Shown here piece by piece: positions 43,826-53,232 of a stretch of 64,000 nucleotides of DNA. The notes beneath the pieces are model-generated. The model saw only the letters and a list, made by a program, of their open reading frames with translations, searched no databases and had not been told where the DNA came from. Both the position numbers and the translations under genes were made by a program. Source of the DNA: Hyphomicrobiales bacterium (GTDB lineage: Bacteria; Pseudomonadota; Alphaproteobacteria; Rhizobiales; Xanthobacteraceae); contig JAFKKM010000017.1 of NCBI GenBank assembly GCA_017305555.1, positions 33,545 through 97,544 on the forward strand. The letters are read 5' to 3'. Every line of letters starts with the position of its first letter. Position 1 is the first letter of the stretch.

Positions 43826-44800
43826 ATGGCCGGCGCCGACGACCTTGATCCGCGTGTCGCCACATCTTCGCCACCGCAATCCTCCCCCACGATCGCAGCG
43901 GTCATGGCGCTGATCGCTACCGCCATCCTGTGGGGCAGCAACCACGTCGTGGCTCGCGCCGTCCATACCGATATTCCGCTGCCTGCGGTGGTGTTGTGGC
44001 GTTGGGTGCTGTCACTACTGCTGCTCACACCGTTCGTGTGGCCGACACTGCGGAAAGATTGGCCCAACATCCGAGCCAACCTGCTCTTCCTCATATATCT
44101 TGGCGCGATCGGCGTCGGCCTGTTCTCGATCTTCCTGCTGGCGGGGGCCTATCACAGCACCGCGCTGGAAGTTGGCCTGCTCAACTCCACCACGCCGGTG
44201 TGGGTGGTTTTCCTGTCCTATGCCCTCGGCATGGCGCGCTCGGTGTGGCTGCGCAACATCGGCGTCGCCACGGCACTCGGCGGAACCTGCCTGATCCTCT
44301 TCAAGGGTACACTGGGGAATGTGTTCGAGTTGCAATTTCAGCTCGGCAACGTCTGGTCGCTGATTGCCGCGATCCTGCTTGCCTGGTTCACCGTCGCGCT
44401 GAAATTTCGCACGCTCAACATTTCGGTGCTCAGCCTGACCACAATCGCGGCATGGTCCGGCGTCATCGGAGCCATGCTGCCGTTCTATCTGCATTTCCTC
44501 ACGACCGGCGGCACCGATCCGTTTCTCACCGGTGAAGCCGCGCCCAACACCGTTATCGCGATGCTGTATCTGGCGCTGGGGCCAACTTTGATTGCGAACC
44601 TGTTGTGGATTTTTGGCGCAACACGTCTCGGTGCCGCACGCGCGGGGCCGTTTCTGTATCTATCGCCCATAACCTCAACCGTGCTGGCCGCGCTATTTCT
44701 CGGCGAGCGGATCGCGTGGTTTCATCTGGTCGGATTTGCGCTGATCCTGCTCGGGCTCTACCTCACCAATCGTGCAGCGGATCCACCGCAGCGTTCCTAG
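43826..44800 (+). CDS. EamA/DMT-family transporter
   Basis: A 324-residue membrane protein with ten predicted helices forming two EamA repeats (first at residues about 30-165, second about 180-318). It has the characteristic ATAILWGSNHVVARAV opening and an LAALFLGERIAWFHLVGFALILLGLYL end. Members export amino acids or metabolites. It lies 45 bases after the permease on the same strand and convergent with the gntR gene. It may export a by-product of the pathway. Confidence 0.9.
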   Translation: MAGADDLDPRVATSSPPQSSPTIAAVMALIATAILWGSNHVVARAVHTDIPLPAVVLWRWVLSLLLLTPFVWPTLRKDWPNIRANLLFLIYLGAIGVGLFSIFLLAGAYHSTALEVGLLNSTTPVWVVFLSYALGMARSVWLRNIGVATALGGTCLILFKGTLGNVFELQFQLGNVWSLIAAILLAWFTVALKFRTLNISVLSLTTIAAWSGVIGAMLPFYLHFLTTGGTDPFLTGEAAPNTVIAMLYLALGPTLIANLLWIFGATRLGAARAGPFLYLSPITSTVLAALFLGERIAWFHLVGFALILLGLYLTNRAADPPQRS

Positions 44801-44822
44801 CAGGGCGCCGACAGCGCACCCC

Positions 44823-45569
44823 TCAGGCTCTCGCACGGCGATTCTGGCGCGACGGTTGCGATAGCGCAGCCCCTTGTTGCGCATCGGCAGCACGACGTTC
44901 GACCGCCCGCAGGTGATCCGCCAGCCGCCGACCTTCGGTCAGGTTGTGCTGCTCCGACAGCGCGCCAGCCTCCTCGGCGTCGCCGGCGAGAATCGCGGCA
45001 ACGATGGGTTTGTGTTGGGCGATCACCATATTCGGGTTCGGCAGCAAGGCATCGCTGGAGCGGATATAGACGCGTATCTGCTGCTCGAGCAGCGCGTATT
45101 GCTCGGTCAGGCGCCGATGGTCGGCAAGTGCAATGATCGCTTGATGCAGACCGAAATCGGCTTCGGCGATCCGGCCGGCATGGCCGCGCTTGCACGCACT
45201 GACCAGTCGTTCGTAAGCCTCGCGAAGGCGATCCGCTTTCCCCGGATCGCCGATGGCAGCAGCTACCAGTTGCGCCGCCAGTCGCTCGATGGCCGAGCGC
45301 AGGGTGTAAAGCTCCCACGCGTCCTGCGCGCTCAACGACATCACCGTCCAGCCGGTGTAGGGCACCAGCGTCAGCAGCCCCTCGCGCGCAAGCTGATGCA
45401 ACGCGGCGCGCACCGTGGCGCGTGACAAGCCCATTTGCCCAGCGATCTCGATTTCGGTGATGCGCTGCCCGGCAGGAATGTCACCCGCCACGATCGAAGC
45501 GCGCAACGCGGTCGCAGCCTGCGTCTCGATCGGGGTTTTGACAAGCCGCGGAATGCTGAGCGGGGCCAT
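44823..45569 (-). CDS. GntR-family regulator (FadR/FCD subfamily)
   Basis: A 248-residue regulator starting MAPLSIPRLVKTPIETQ. The winged helix is at residues about 15-78 (AGQRITEIEIAGQMGLSRATVRAALHQLAREGLL), and the C-terminal FCD helical domain has metal-binding candidates in EADFGLHQAIIALADH and AQHKPIVAAI. It is divergent from the kinase/phospho-lyase genes and separated from them by a clean palindrome at 45635-45650. It most likely represses them until an acid effector appears. Confidence 0.9.
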   Translation of the reverse strand: MAPLSIPRLVKTPIETQAATALRASIVAGDIPAGQRITEIEIAGQMGLSRATVRAALHQLAREGLLTLVPYTGWTVMSLSAQDAWELYTLRSAIERLAAQLVAAAIGDPGKADRLREAYERLVSACKRGHAGRIAEADFGLHQAIIALADHRRLTEQYALLEQQIRVYIRSSDALLPNPNMVIAQHKPIVAAILAGDAEEAGALSEQHNLTEGRRLADHLRAVERRAADAQQGAALSQPSRQNRRARA

Positions 45570-45634
45570 GTCGAAATTCTCCAAACATCTGCCGGGCCGT
45601 GCCGGCACGTTGCGGACCTGCTCGCCATTATTGC

Positions 45635-45650
45635 CGATTGTCGCCAATCG
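45635..45650. promoter_or_regulatory. Perfect palindrome, candidate GntR operator
   Basis: CGATTG-TCGC-CAATCG is a perfect 6+4+6 inverted repeat in the 191-bp gap between the divergent gntR gene and the kinase gene. It lies 66 bases upstream of the gntR start and 111 bases upstream of the kinase start. The location fits an operator for the FCD-type regulator. A half-site, CAATCATGG, follows directly. Confidence 0.5.
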
Positions 45651-45760
45651 TCAATCATGGCATAAAGCTCAAACTGCGGCCATGCTGTTGTTCATTCCGA
45701 TCGGCAATAGCGGACCGGGCGAATGATTCAGCCGCCGTCTCTCAAGGAGCGCAAGCCGAC

Positions 45761-46822
45761 ATGGTGCTGCCGGAACTCTCAGTCGTCAGTCAGGGCGGAC
45801 TTGCATCGAGCTATGCGCTGATGCCGGAGGCGGAGGCACTCGAACTGGCACGGCGGCATTATGGCCTCACGGGGCGGCTCGACCGGCTTGCAACCGAGAA
45901 GGACGACACCTTCCGAATCGAGAACGGCGCCGGGCAACGCTTCATCCTGAAAGTCGCCAATCCCTCCGAAGATGCCGTCGAGATTTCCTGCCAGCTCGGG
46001 GTGCTCCGGCACCTGGCGGCGCGCGGTCCCCGCCTGCCGGTGCCGCGCATCATCACCGACACTGCCGGCAACGATCAGTTCACCTATCACGACAACGCGG
46101 GACAGCATCGCCAGGTCCGATTGCTGTCCTATCTCGAAGGAACGCCGCTCAGCGAATTTGTCGTGACACCGGCGGAGCGTGAACGGATCGGCGAAACCCT
46201 TGGCCGTCTCCGGCTGGCGCTGGCCGACTTTGCCCATCCGGCCGACGGCCGCGTGCTGGCATGGGACGTCAAGCATCTGCTACAACTCGGCAGCCTTCTC
46301 GACAACATCGACGATCGCAAGCATCGCGCCATGCTGGCGCGCGGGCTGGAACGCTTCGCGATACTATCACCGCGCCTTAACGCTTGCCGCACTCAGGTCG
46401 TCCACAACGATTTCAGCAAATCCAACATCGTCGTGGACCGCGCCAAGGCCGACTTCATCACCGGGATCATCGATTTCGGCGACGCGGTCCGCACCTTGAT
46501 CGCCATCGACGTCTCGACGGCGCTGCTGAACCAGTTGCCGTCGCAACCCGCCGACGACCTGTTTGCCGATGCCCGCGACCTGTTGCGCGGCTATCTGCGC
46601 GTCGCCGACTTGACCGAGGACGAATTGCGGCTGATCCCCCATCTGGTAATGGCGCGCGCGGTGACGCGCGCACTGCTGTCGATCTGGCGGGCCAGGCTAC
46701 TGCCGGAGAAGTCACCCTATCTGTTGCGCAACACGGCACAGGGCTGGGCGCAGCTCGCGTGGTTCATGGACCGCTCGATCGAACAAGTCTCGGACACCCT
46801 TCTTGAGTTTGCCAATTCATGA
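45761..46822 (+). CDS. Aminoglycoside-phosphotransferase-fold small-molecule kinase (hydroxylysine-kinase-like)
   Basis: A 353-residue APH/choline-kinase-fold protein starting MVLPELSVVSQGGL; the frame is open further upstream but without conserved sequence. The ATP-site lysine is in QRFILKVANP (about residue 68), the catalytic loop is VVHNDFSKSNIVVD (about 215) and the metal motif is GIIDFGDAV (about 237). Its closest functional analogues are hydroxylysine kinases, which phosphorylate an amino-alcohol. The next gene encodes an aminotransferase-fold protein of the type that eliminates phosphate from such products. Pathway assignment is an inference from this pairing. Confidence 0.85.
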   Translation: MVLPELSVVSQGGLASSYALMPEAEALELARRHYGLTGRLDRLATEKDDTFRIENGAGQRFILKVANPSEDAVEISCQLGVLRHLAARGPRLPVPRIITDTAGNDQFTYHDNAGQHRQVRLLSYLEGTPLSEFVVTPAERERIGETLGRLRLALADFAHPADGRVLAWDVKHLLQLGSLLDNIDDRKHRAMLARGLERFAILSPRLNACRTQVVHNDFSKSNIVVDRAKADFITGIIDFGDAVRTLIAIDVSTALLNQLPSQPADDLFADARDLLRGYLRVADLTEDELRLIPHLVMARAVTRALLSIWRARLLPEKSPYLLRNTAQGWAQLAWFMDRSIEQVSDTLLEFANS

Positions 46823-46883
46823 ATTTGCGAAGGTAAGTCGCATCCCTTCGGCGTCATACGTCGTGCAGCAGGAGACCAACGTG

Positions 46884-48233
46884 ATGTCAAACACAACCTC
46901 GCCTTCGCGCGGCAAGATGGTGAACTCATTCAATCCAGCGGCGGCAAATCATCTGGATGACCACACGCGTAAGCTTGTCGAGCGACGGAGCAAATTGCTC
47001 GGGCCAGCTTACCGGCTGTTCTACAGCAATCCGGTCGAGGTCAAACGCGGCAAGGGAACACGGCTCTACGACAGTGCCGGCAACGAATATCTCGACGCCT
47101 ATAACAACGTCGTCTCCGTAGGCCACTGTCACCCACGCGTTGCCGAGGCCGTGGCGGCGCAGATGCAGACATTGTGCACCCACACGCGCTACATCCAGGA
47201 AGGCATTCTGGATTACGCGGAGGCATTGCTGGCAACGCTCGGCGCGCCGCTGCAACACGTCATGTTTACATGCACCGGCTCGGAAGCCAACGATCTCGCG
47301 TTGCGGATCGCCAAGCATTGTTCGGGAAATCGCGGCATCATCATTACCGAAGAGGCCTATCACGGTAATTCGGAGCTGACGTCGAGCTTCTCGCCCTCCT
47401 TGGGTGAGTTCTCGCCGCTCGGCACCTGGGTGCGCCGCGTGCCGGCGCCGGATTCCTACCGCGTCCCCGCCGCGCAAATGGGAGAATGGATGGCGGCGCA
47501 AGTCGCCGCGCAAATCAGGAACCTGCAACGACACGGCGAGGGCCTCGCAGCATTCATCTGCGATTCGGCATTTTCCTCCGATGGTATCTTCACTCACCCC
47601 TCGGATGTTCTTGCGCCGGTGGCTAAGGTCGTGCGCGAGGCTGGCGGCTTGTTCATTGCCGACGAGGTGCAATCGGGATTTGGCCGCACCGGCGACAAGT
47701 TGTGGGGCTTTCAGCGGCACGGCGTGAAGCCGGATATCGTGACGATGGGCAAGCCGATGGGGAACGGATTTCCCGTTGCCGCGACGGTGCTGACGCCCGA
47801 GGCCGTTGAGCGCTTCGGCCGCGACACGCGCTACTTCAACACGTTCGGCGGCAACAGCGTCGCCATTGCAGCGGCACAGGCAACTCTTGACGTCATTCAG
47901 GACGAAAAGCTGATGGAGAACGCCGCACGCGTCGGGAAAATCATTCGCGACGGGTTCGCGGATCTCGCACAACGCTACGTGCGGATCGGCGACGTTCGCG
48001 GTTCCGGTCTCTATATCGGCGTTGAACTGGTAACGGACCGCAACACCAAATCTCCCGATCCTCAGGCTGCCGCCGCCGTGGTCAACAACTTGCGCGAACG
48101 CCGGGTGCTGATCTCGGCGACGGGACCAAACGCCAATGTCCTGAAGATCCGCCCTCCCCTGGTGTTCTCGGCGGCTGATGCCGATCGGCTCTTGACTGAA
48201 GCCGCCGCAGTGTTCGCGGAACTTCCGAACTAA
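46884..48233 (+). CDS. Class III aminotransferase / phospho-lyase-like protein
   Basis: A 449-residue PLP enzyme starting MSNTTSPSRGKMVN; ATG at 46884 has an AGGAG ribosome site, and the longer frame overlaps the kinase end. Key segments are TCTGSEANDLALRIAK (about residue 132), FIADEVQSGFGRTG (about 262) and TMGKPMGNGFPVAA, with the PLP lysine at about 292. Similarity to the AGXT2L group (phosphohydroxylysine and phosphoethanolamine phospho-lyases) fits its place 61 bases after the kinase. An ordinary omega-aminotransferase remains possible. Confidence 0.88.
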   Translation: MSNTTSPSRGKMVNSFNPAAANHLDDHTRKLVERRSKLLGPAYRLFYSNPVEVKRGKGTRLYDSAGNEYLDAYNNVVSVGHCHPRVAEAVAAQMQTLCTHTRYIQEGILDYAEALLATLGAPLQHVMFTCTGSEANDLALRIAKHCSGNRGIIITEEAYHGNSELTSSFSPSLGEFSPLGTWVRRVPAPDSYRVPAAQMGEWMAAQVAAQIRNLQRHGEGLAAFICDSAFSSDGIFTHPSDVLAPVAKVVREAGGLFIADEVQSGFGRTGDKLWGFQRHGVKPDIVTMGKPMGNGFPVAATVLTPEAVERFGRDTRYFNTFGGNSVAIAAAQATLDVIQDEKLMENAARVGKIIRDGFADLAQRYVRIGDVRGSGLYIGVELVTDRNTKSPDPQAAAAVVNNLRERRVLISATGPNANVLKIRPPLVFSAADADRLLTEAAAVFAELPN

Positions 48234-48245
48234 TCGGAGAGCAAT

Positions 48246-48270
48246 CAGGCGCGTCACATCCCCGCGCCTG
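48246..48270 (+). terminator. GC-rich hairpin after the aminotransferase gene
   Basis: CAGGCGCG and CGCGCCTG form a perfect 8-bp stem with a nine-base loop, 13 bases after the stop codon. No run of T follows, so this is a possible transcript-end or protective hairpin rather than a clear intrinsic terminator. Confidence 0.45.
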
Positions 48271-48593
48271 CCAATCCCAAATTCCATGAACTTCTATTGC
48301 GGCTGCTCCACTAGGAATGACGGCACGCTCTCTCGGACCCCTTTCGACTCACAGAGTGCGGGAGCGGGCGACCGCGCTGGTTGACGGCGACAAAGGCTGT
48401 CTGCCGCCCACGTACTAGCCAGCAAGTGTGAGCCAGCGGGCCAAAACCCGCTCCATATATGAAAATACTATGAGACGCGCGCGCCGCCGCTCTCGAAAAC
48501 ATATGCCGTTCCGCCCAGCTTCACGGACCTGAATACGGCTCGATGGAGGGCGCTACTCCCGGCGCTGTCCCTCGGCCGACAGGGAACGGTGCA
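48271..48593. other. Kdp upstream region, no gene seen
   Basis: These 323 bases separate the aminotransferase gene from the first kdp-linked peptide and should contain the KdpE-controlled promoter. A short AT-rich stretch (CATATATGAAAATACTATGAG) at about 48452-48473 is the best candidate for the promoter or KdpE site. No riboswitch-like fold or RNA gene was recognised by eye. Confidence 0.4.
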
Positions 48594-48677
48594 ATGTCCG
48601 ACATTCTGATGCTGGCGATCGGCCTCGGCGTCTTCGCCCTTCTTGTCCTCTACAGCCTCGCCGGCGAACGGCTCTGA
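48594..48677 (+). CDS. 27-residue membrane peptide preceding kdpF
   Basis: A tiny frame encoding MSDILMLAIGLGVFALLVLY followed by SLAGERL: one transmembrane helix with an N-terminal acid and a C-terminal arginine, the same build as KdpF. It stops ten bases before the kdpF start, and GAGGAGG just after its stop serves kdpF. Its own ribosome site is AGGGAACGG. It is probably a second, KdpF-like accessory peptide of the potassium ATPase; similar short frames occur before kdp genes in related bacteria, as far as I recall. Confidence 0.7.
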   Translation: MSDILMLAIGLGVFALLVLYSLAGERL

Positions 48678-48687
48678 GGAGGCAACG

Positions 48688-48777
48688 ATGATCTTCGACT
48701 ATGCGATGGGCGGCGGCGTGGCTGTGCTCATCCTGTTCTACCTCGTCTACGCATTGCTGCGCCCTGAAAAATTCTGA
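48688..48777 (+). CDS. kdpF: Potassium-transporting ATPase subunit F
   Basis: A 29-residue single-helix peptide that ends in the KdpF-typical YALLRPEKF. KdpF sits at the KdpA interface and stabilises the KdpFABC complex. GAGGAGG precedes the ATG by five bases. KdpA starts 64 bases downstream. Confidence 0.88.
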   Translation: MIFDYAMGGGVAVLILFYLVYALLRPEKF

Positions 48778-48841
48778 GCGCGCCTCCCGAAATAAAAACC
48801 GGTCTCGGGATGAAAGACATGCGAAAATGGAAAGATAAGCC

Positions 48842-50545
48842 ATGACCGTAAACGGCTGGATTCAGATCGCGATCTTCTGCGCGATCGTCGTTGCGCTGGT
48901 GAAGCCGCTGGGCTGGTACATGACCCGGGTCATGACAGGCGAACGCACGTTGCTCTCGCCTCTCCTGCGTCCGGTCGAGCGATTGCTCTATGCGGGCGCG
49001 GGTATCGATGAGCGGCACGAGCAGCATTGGCTGAGCTATACACTCGCGATGCTGATTTTCAACGCGGCCGGCTTCGTGCTGCTGTTCGCGTTGCAACGCT
49101 TGCAAGGCGTCCTGCCTTTCAATCCCATGCAGATGAGCGCAGTCTCGCCGGATTCATCGTTCAACACCGCAACAAGTTTCATTACCAACACCAATTGGCA
49201 GGGCTACGCCGGCGAAAGCACGATGAGCTATCTCGTGCAGATGGCCGGACTGACAGTGCAGAACTTCGTTTCGGCCGCGACCGGCATCGCGATCGCGATG
49301 GCGCTGATCCGCGGCTTTTCGCGCGCCTCCGCGCAGACCGTGGGCAACTTCTGGACTGACCTGACGCGCGCGACGCTCTATATCCTGCTGCCGCTGTCGA
49401 TCCTTTGCGCGCTGTTCTATGTCAGCCAGGGCGTCACGCAAACGCTCGGTGCTTCCATCGATGTGACGACGCTCGAAGGCGCGAAGCAGACCATCGCCGT
49501 CGGCCCGACCGCGTCACAGCTTGCGATCAAGATGCTCGGCACCAATGGCGGCGGCTTCTTCAATGCCAATTCAGCGCATCCGTTCGAGAACCCCACAGCG
49601 CTCACCAACCTGATCGAGATGGTATCGATCTTCGCTATCGGCGCTGCGCTGACCAATGTATTCGGCCGCATGGTCGGCGACGAGCGCCAGGGCTGGGCGA
49701 TCTTTGCCGCCATGGGTGTGCTGTTCCTTGTCGGCGTCGCCGTGACCTATTGGGCGGAAGCCGGCGGCAATCCCGCTTTCACGGCGCTCGGCATCAATGG
49801 CGGCAACATGGAAGGCAAGGAGGTGCGTTTCGGCATCGCCGCCTCCTCCCTGTTCGCGGTAGTGACCACGGCGGCCTCGTGCGGCGCGGTCAATGCCATG
49901 CTGGACAGCTTCATGCCGCTCGGCGGCTTGATCCCGCTCGTCAACATGCAACTCGGCGAAGTCATCGTCGGCGGCGTCGGCGCGGGGCTCTACGGCATCC
50001 TGCTGTTTGTCATTCTCGCGATCTTCATCGCCGGGTTGATGGTCGGACGCACGCCGGAATACCTCGGTAAAAAGATCGAGGCAAAGGAAGTGAAGATGGC
50101 GATGCTCGCCGTGCTGTCGCTACCGCTCGCCATTCTCGGCTTCACTGCCGCGTCTGCCGTGCTGCCGCAAGGATTGGCCGGGATCGCCAATGCCGGCCCG
50201 CACGGTTATTCGGAAATCCTCTACGCCTACACCTCCGCCGCCGCCAACAACGGCAGCGCGTTCGCCGGGCTTTCCGCCAATACGCCCTGGTACAACCTCA
50301 CTCTCGGGCTCGGCATGATGATGGGGCGTTTCCTCGTCATTGTGCCGGTGCTGGCGATCGCTGGCTCACTCGCCGCGAAAAAGACCGTTCCCGCTTCGGC
50401 TGGCACATTACCCACACATAACGGGTTGTTCGTCGGTCTGCTCATCGGCGTCATCCTGATCGTCGGTGGACTGACCTATTTCCCGGCGCTTGCCGTCGGC
50501 CCGATCGTCGAACATTTCGCGATGCTCGCCGGCCAGACTTTTTGA
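48842..50545 (+). CDS. kdpA: Potassium-transporting ATPase subunit A
   Basis: A 567-residue channel-like subunit of the high-affinity K+ pump, with ten or more membrane helices. Selectivity-filter repeats are visible ([15 protein letters not shown] about residue 112, [20 protein letters not shown] about 228, [14 protein letters not shown] about 343, [15 protein letters not shown] about 463). Full length, no lesion. It binds K+ and hands it to KdpB for ATP-driven uptake when external K+ is low. Confidence 0.97.
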   Translation: MTVNGWIQIAIFCAIVVALVKPLGWYMTRVMTGERTLLSPLLRPVERLLYAGAGIDERHEQHWLSYTLAMLIFNAAGFVLLFALQRLQGVLPFNPMQMSAVSPDSSFNTATSFITNTNWQGYAGESTMSYLVQMAGLTVQNFVSAATGIAIAMALIRGFSRASAQTVGNFWTDLTRATLYILLPLSILCALFYVSQGVTQTLGASIDVTTLEGAKQTIAVGPTASQLAIKMLGTNGGGFFNANSAHPFENPTALTNLIEMVSIFAIGAALTNVFGRMVGDERQGWAIFAAMGVLFLVGVAVTYWAEAGGNPAFTALGINGGNMEGKEVRFGIAASSLFAVVTTAASCGAVNAMLDSFMPLGGLIPLVNMQLGEVIVGGVGAGLYGILLFVILAIFIAGLMVGRTPEYLGKKIEAKEVKMAMLAVLSLPLAILGFTAASAVLPQGLAGIANAGPHGYSEILYAYTSAAANNGSAFAGLSANTPWYNLTLGLGMMMGRFLVIVPVLAIAGSLAAKKTVPASAGTLPTHNGLFVGLLIGVILIVGGLTYFPALAVGPIVEHFAMLAGQTF

Positions 50546-50555
50546 GGAATGCATC

Positions 50556-52616
50556 ATGGCCAAATCTTCGGAAATCAGTGTGTTCGATCCCGCGATCGTA
50601 TGGCCGGCGGTCGGTTCGTCCTTCGCCAAGCTCGATCCTCGCGTGCAGATCCGCAACCCGGTGATGTTCGTGGTCGAGATCGTCGCGATCCTGACGACCC
50701 TGATCTTCGCCCGCGATATGCTTTTCGGCGGAAGCCGGCTCGGCTTCTCGTTTCAGGTCATCCTGTGGCTGTGGTTCACGCTGCTGTTCGCCAACTTCGC
50801 GGAAGCGGTCGCGGAGGGGCGCGGCAAGGCGCAGGCCGACGCGCTGCGCCGGACCCGCACCGAAACCGACGCCAAGCGTCTCGCGCCCGATGGCACAACC
50901 TATGACGTAGTGCCTGCGACCAGCCTCAAGGTCGGCGATGTCGTGGTGGTCGAGACCGGCGAGATCATCCCCTCCGACGGCGAGGTGATCGAAGGCATCG
51001 CTTCGGTCAACGAAGCGGCGATCACCGGCGAATCGGCGCCTGTGATCCGCGAATCCGGCGGCGATCGTTCCGCCGTCACCGGCGGCACGCAGGTGTTGTC
51101 CGACCAGATCAAGGTGCGCATCACCGCCGCCGCGGGCTCGACCTTCCTCGATCGCATGATCGGGCTGGTCGAAGGCGCGCAGCGCCAGAAGACCCCAAAC
51201 GAGATCGCGCTCAATATCCTGCTGGCCGGCATGACGCTGATCTTCGTGCTGGCGGTCGTCACCATTCCGAGCTTCGCTGCCTATGCCGGCGGAACGATCC
51301 CGGTCGTCGCACTCGTCGCCCTGTTCGTGACGCTGATCCCGACAACCATCGGCGCATTGCTGTCCGCCATCGGCATCGCCGGCATGGATCGGCTGGTGCG
51401 CTTCAACGTGCTGGCAATGTCCGGCCGTGCGGTGGAAGCCGCCGGCGATGTCGATACGCTGCTACTCGACAAAACCGGCACCATCACGCTCGGCAATCGT
51501 CAGGCCACGGAATTCCTGCCGCTCAACGGCATCGACGCGCGCGACCTCGCCGACGCCGCGCAGTTGTCGTCGCTGGCTGATGAGACGCCGGAAGGCCGCT
51601 CCATCGTCGTACTGGCCAAGGAGAAATACGGCATCCGCGGCCGCGAGATGGGTGAGTTGCACGCGCATTTCGTCCCGTTCAGCGCGCAGACGCGGATGAG
51701 CGGCGTCGATATGGACGGCACGCGCATCCGCAAGGGCGCGATCGATGCGATGCTAGCGGATGCAGGCGTCATCGGCGGCCGCGCCGGCAGCGCAAGCGAG
51801 GCGGCACGCGAGCTGCGGCAGATCGCGGAGGGCGTGGCGAAGTCCGGTGGCACGCCGCTCGCGGTGTCACGCGACGGCAAGCTGCTCGGCGTCGTGCATC
51901 TGAAGGACATCGTCAAGGGCGGTATCCGCGAACGTTTCGCGGCGCTGCGCCAGATGGGCATCCGCACCGTGATGATTACCGGCGACAATCCGATGACCGC
52001 CGCAGCCATCGCGGCCGAGGCCGGCGTTGACGATTTCCTCGCCCAGGCCACACCGGAGAACAAGCTGCAACTGATCCGTGCCGAGCAGAGCAAGGGCAAG
52101 CTGGTCGCGATGTGCGGCGACGGCACCAACGACGCCCCGGCGCTGGCGCAGGCCGACGTCGGCGTGGCGATGAACACCGGCACGGTCGCCGCCCGCGAAG
52201 CCGGCAACATGGTCGATCTCGACAGCGATCCGACCAAGCTGATCGAGGTGGTGGAGATCGGCAAGCAACTCCTGATGACGCGCGGTTCGCTGACGACCTT
52301 CTCCATCGCCAACGACGTGGCCAAGTATTTCGCAATTATCCCGGCAATGTTCGTCGCATTTTATCCGCAGCTTCAAGCGCTCAACATCATGCGGCTGTCT
52401 TCGCCCGAAAGCGCGATCCTGTCTGCGATCATCTTCAATGCGCTTGTCATCATCGCGCTGATCCCGCTGGCGCTGAAGGGCGTGAAGTATCGCGCCATCG
52501 GCGCAGGTGCACTCTTGAGGCGAAATCTTCTGATCTACGGCCTCGGCGGCATGATCGTGCCGTTCATCGGCATCAAGGCGATCGATGTCGTCATCACCGC
52601 CGTCGGACTTGCTTGA
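50556..52616 (+). CDS. kdpB: Potassium-transporting ATPase subunit B (P-type ATPase)
   Basis: A 686-residue catalytic subunit starting [15 protein letters not shown]; the frame is open upstream only inside kdpA. Motifs: actuator loop ITGESAPV (about residue 155), phosphorylation site [12 protein letters not shown] (Asp about 307), nucleotide-binding part, and the hinge [22 protein letters not shown] (about 520). All catalytic residues are present. It starts ten bases after kdpA. Confidence 0.97.
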   Translation: MAKSSEISVFDPAIVWPAVGSSFAKLDPRVQIRNPVMFVVEIVAILTTLIFARDMLFGGSRLGFSFQVILWLWFTLLFANFAEAVAEGRGKAQADALRRTRTETDAKRLAPDGTTYDVVPATSLKVGDVVVVETGEIIPSDGEVIEGIASVNEAAITGESAPVIRESGGDRSAVTGGTQVLSDQIKVRITAAAGSTFLDRMIGLVEGAQRQKTPNEIALNILLAGMTLIFVLAVVTIPSFAAYAGGTIPVVALVALFVTLIPTTIGALLSAIGIAGMDRLVRFNVLAMSGRAVEAAGDVDTLLLDKTGTITLGNRQATEFLPLNGIDARDLADAAQLSSLADETPEGRSIVVLAKEKYGIRGREMGELHAHFVPFSAQTRMSGVDMDGTRIRKGAIDAMLADAGVIGGRAGSASEAARELRQIAEGVAKSGGTPLAVSRDGKLLGVVHLKDIVKGGIRERFAALRQMGIRTVMITGDNPMTAAAIAAEAGVDDFLAQATPENKLQLIRAEQSKGKLVAMCGDGTNDAPALAQADVGVAMNTGTVAAREAGNMVDLDSDPTKLIEVVEIGKQLLMTRGSLTTFSIANDVAKYFAIIPAMFVAFYPQLQALNIMRLSSPESAILSAIIFNALVIIALIPLALKGVKYRAIGAGALLRRNLLIYGLGGMIVPFIGIKAIDVVITAVGLA

Positions 52617-52628
52617 AGGAGCCTTGCC

Positions 52629-53198
52629 ATGCTCACCCACATCCGTCCCGCTCTATTCATGATCGCCGCGTTTACCGTCATTACCGGCCTCGCCTATCCG
52701 CTGGCGATCACCGGCATCGCGCAAACGGTGCTTCCGTCGCAAGCCAACGGCAGCCTGATTTCGCGTGGCGGCCATGTCGTCGGCTCACGGCTGATCGGAC
52801 AGGCGTTCACCAGCGACCGCCATTTCCATCCGCGCCCGTCCGCCGCCGGTGACGGCTACGACGCATCCGCCTCCGGCGGCTCCAATCTCGGCCCGACCAG
52901 CGCCAAGCTGATCACGCGCGTCAAAGCCGATGCCGGGACCTTGGCGCAACAGAATCCGGGTGTGCCGGTGCCGGTCGATCTCGTCACCACTTCGGGCAGC
53001 GGCCTCGATCCGGATATCTCGCCGGAAGCGGCCAGCTTCCAGATCCCGCGCATCGCCAGGGCGCGTGGACTTTCGCCGGATGTGGTGCTGGCCCTGGTGA
53101 CATCCCATATCGAGAAACGGGCGGTCGACCTGTTCGGCGAACCGCGGGTAAACGTGCTTGAGCTTAATCTGGCGCTGGACAAGGCCGCCCCGCAGTGA
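52629..53198 (+). CDS. kdpC: Potassium-transporting ATPase subunit C
   Basis: A 189-residue subunit with one N-terminal membrane helix (about residues 8-30) and a periplasmic domain. Conserved segments are [29 protein letters not shown] and [17 protein letters not shown]. It stabilises the KdpFABC complex. It starts 12 bases after kdpB and ends 34 bases before kdpD. Confidence 0.97.
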   Translation: MLTHIRPALFMIAAFTVITGLAYPLAITGIAQTVLPSQANGSLISRGGHVVGSRLIGQAFTSDRHFHPRPSAAGDGYDASASGGSNLGPTSAKLITRVKADAGTLAQQNPGVPVPVDLVTTSGSGLDPDISPEAASFQIPRIARARGLSPDVVLALVTSHIEKRAVDLFGEPRVNVLELNLALDKAAPQ

Positions 53199-53232
53199 GC
53201 ATGAATGACAGCGTGGCCTGAGCGGACGATCG

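Noticed and set aside
46926..48287. 453-codon minus-strand frame
   Set aside because: It is the antisense of the class III aminotransferase gene, which has all PLP motifs; the antisense product is rich in Arg, His and Gly and has no known pattern.
48271..48593. Possible riboswitch in the kdp leader
   Set aside because: No conserved core of known K+-linked c-di-AMP riboswitches could be found by eye, and these are not usual in alphaproteobacteria.
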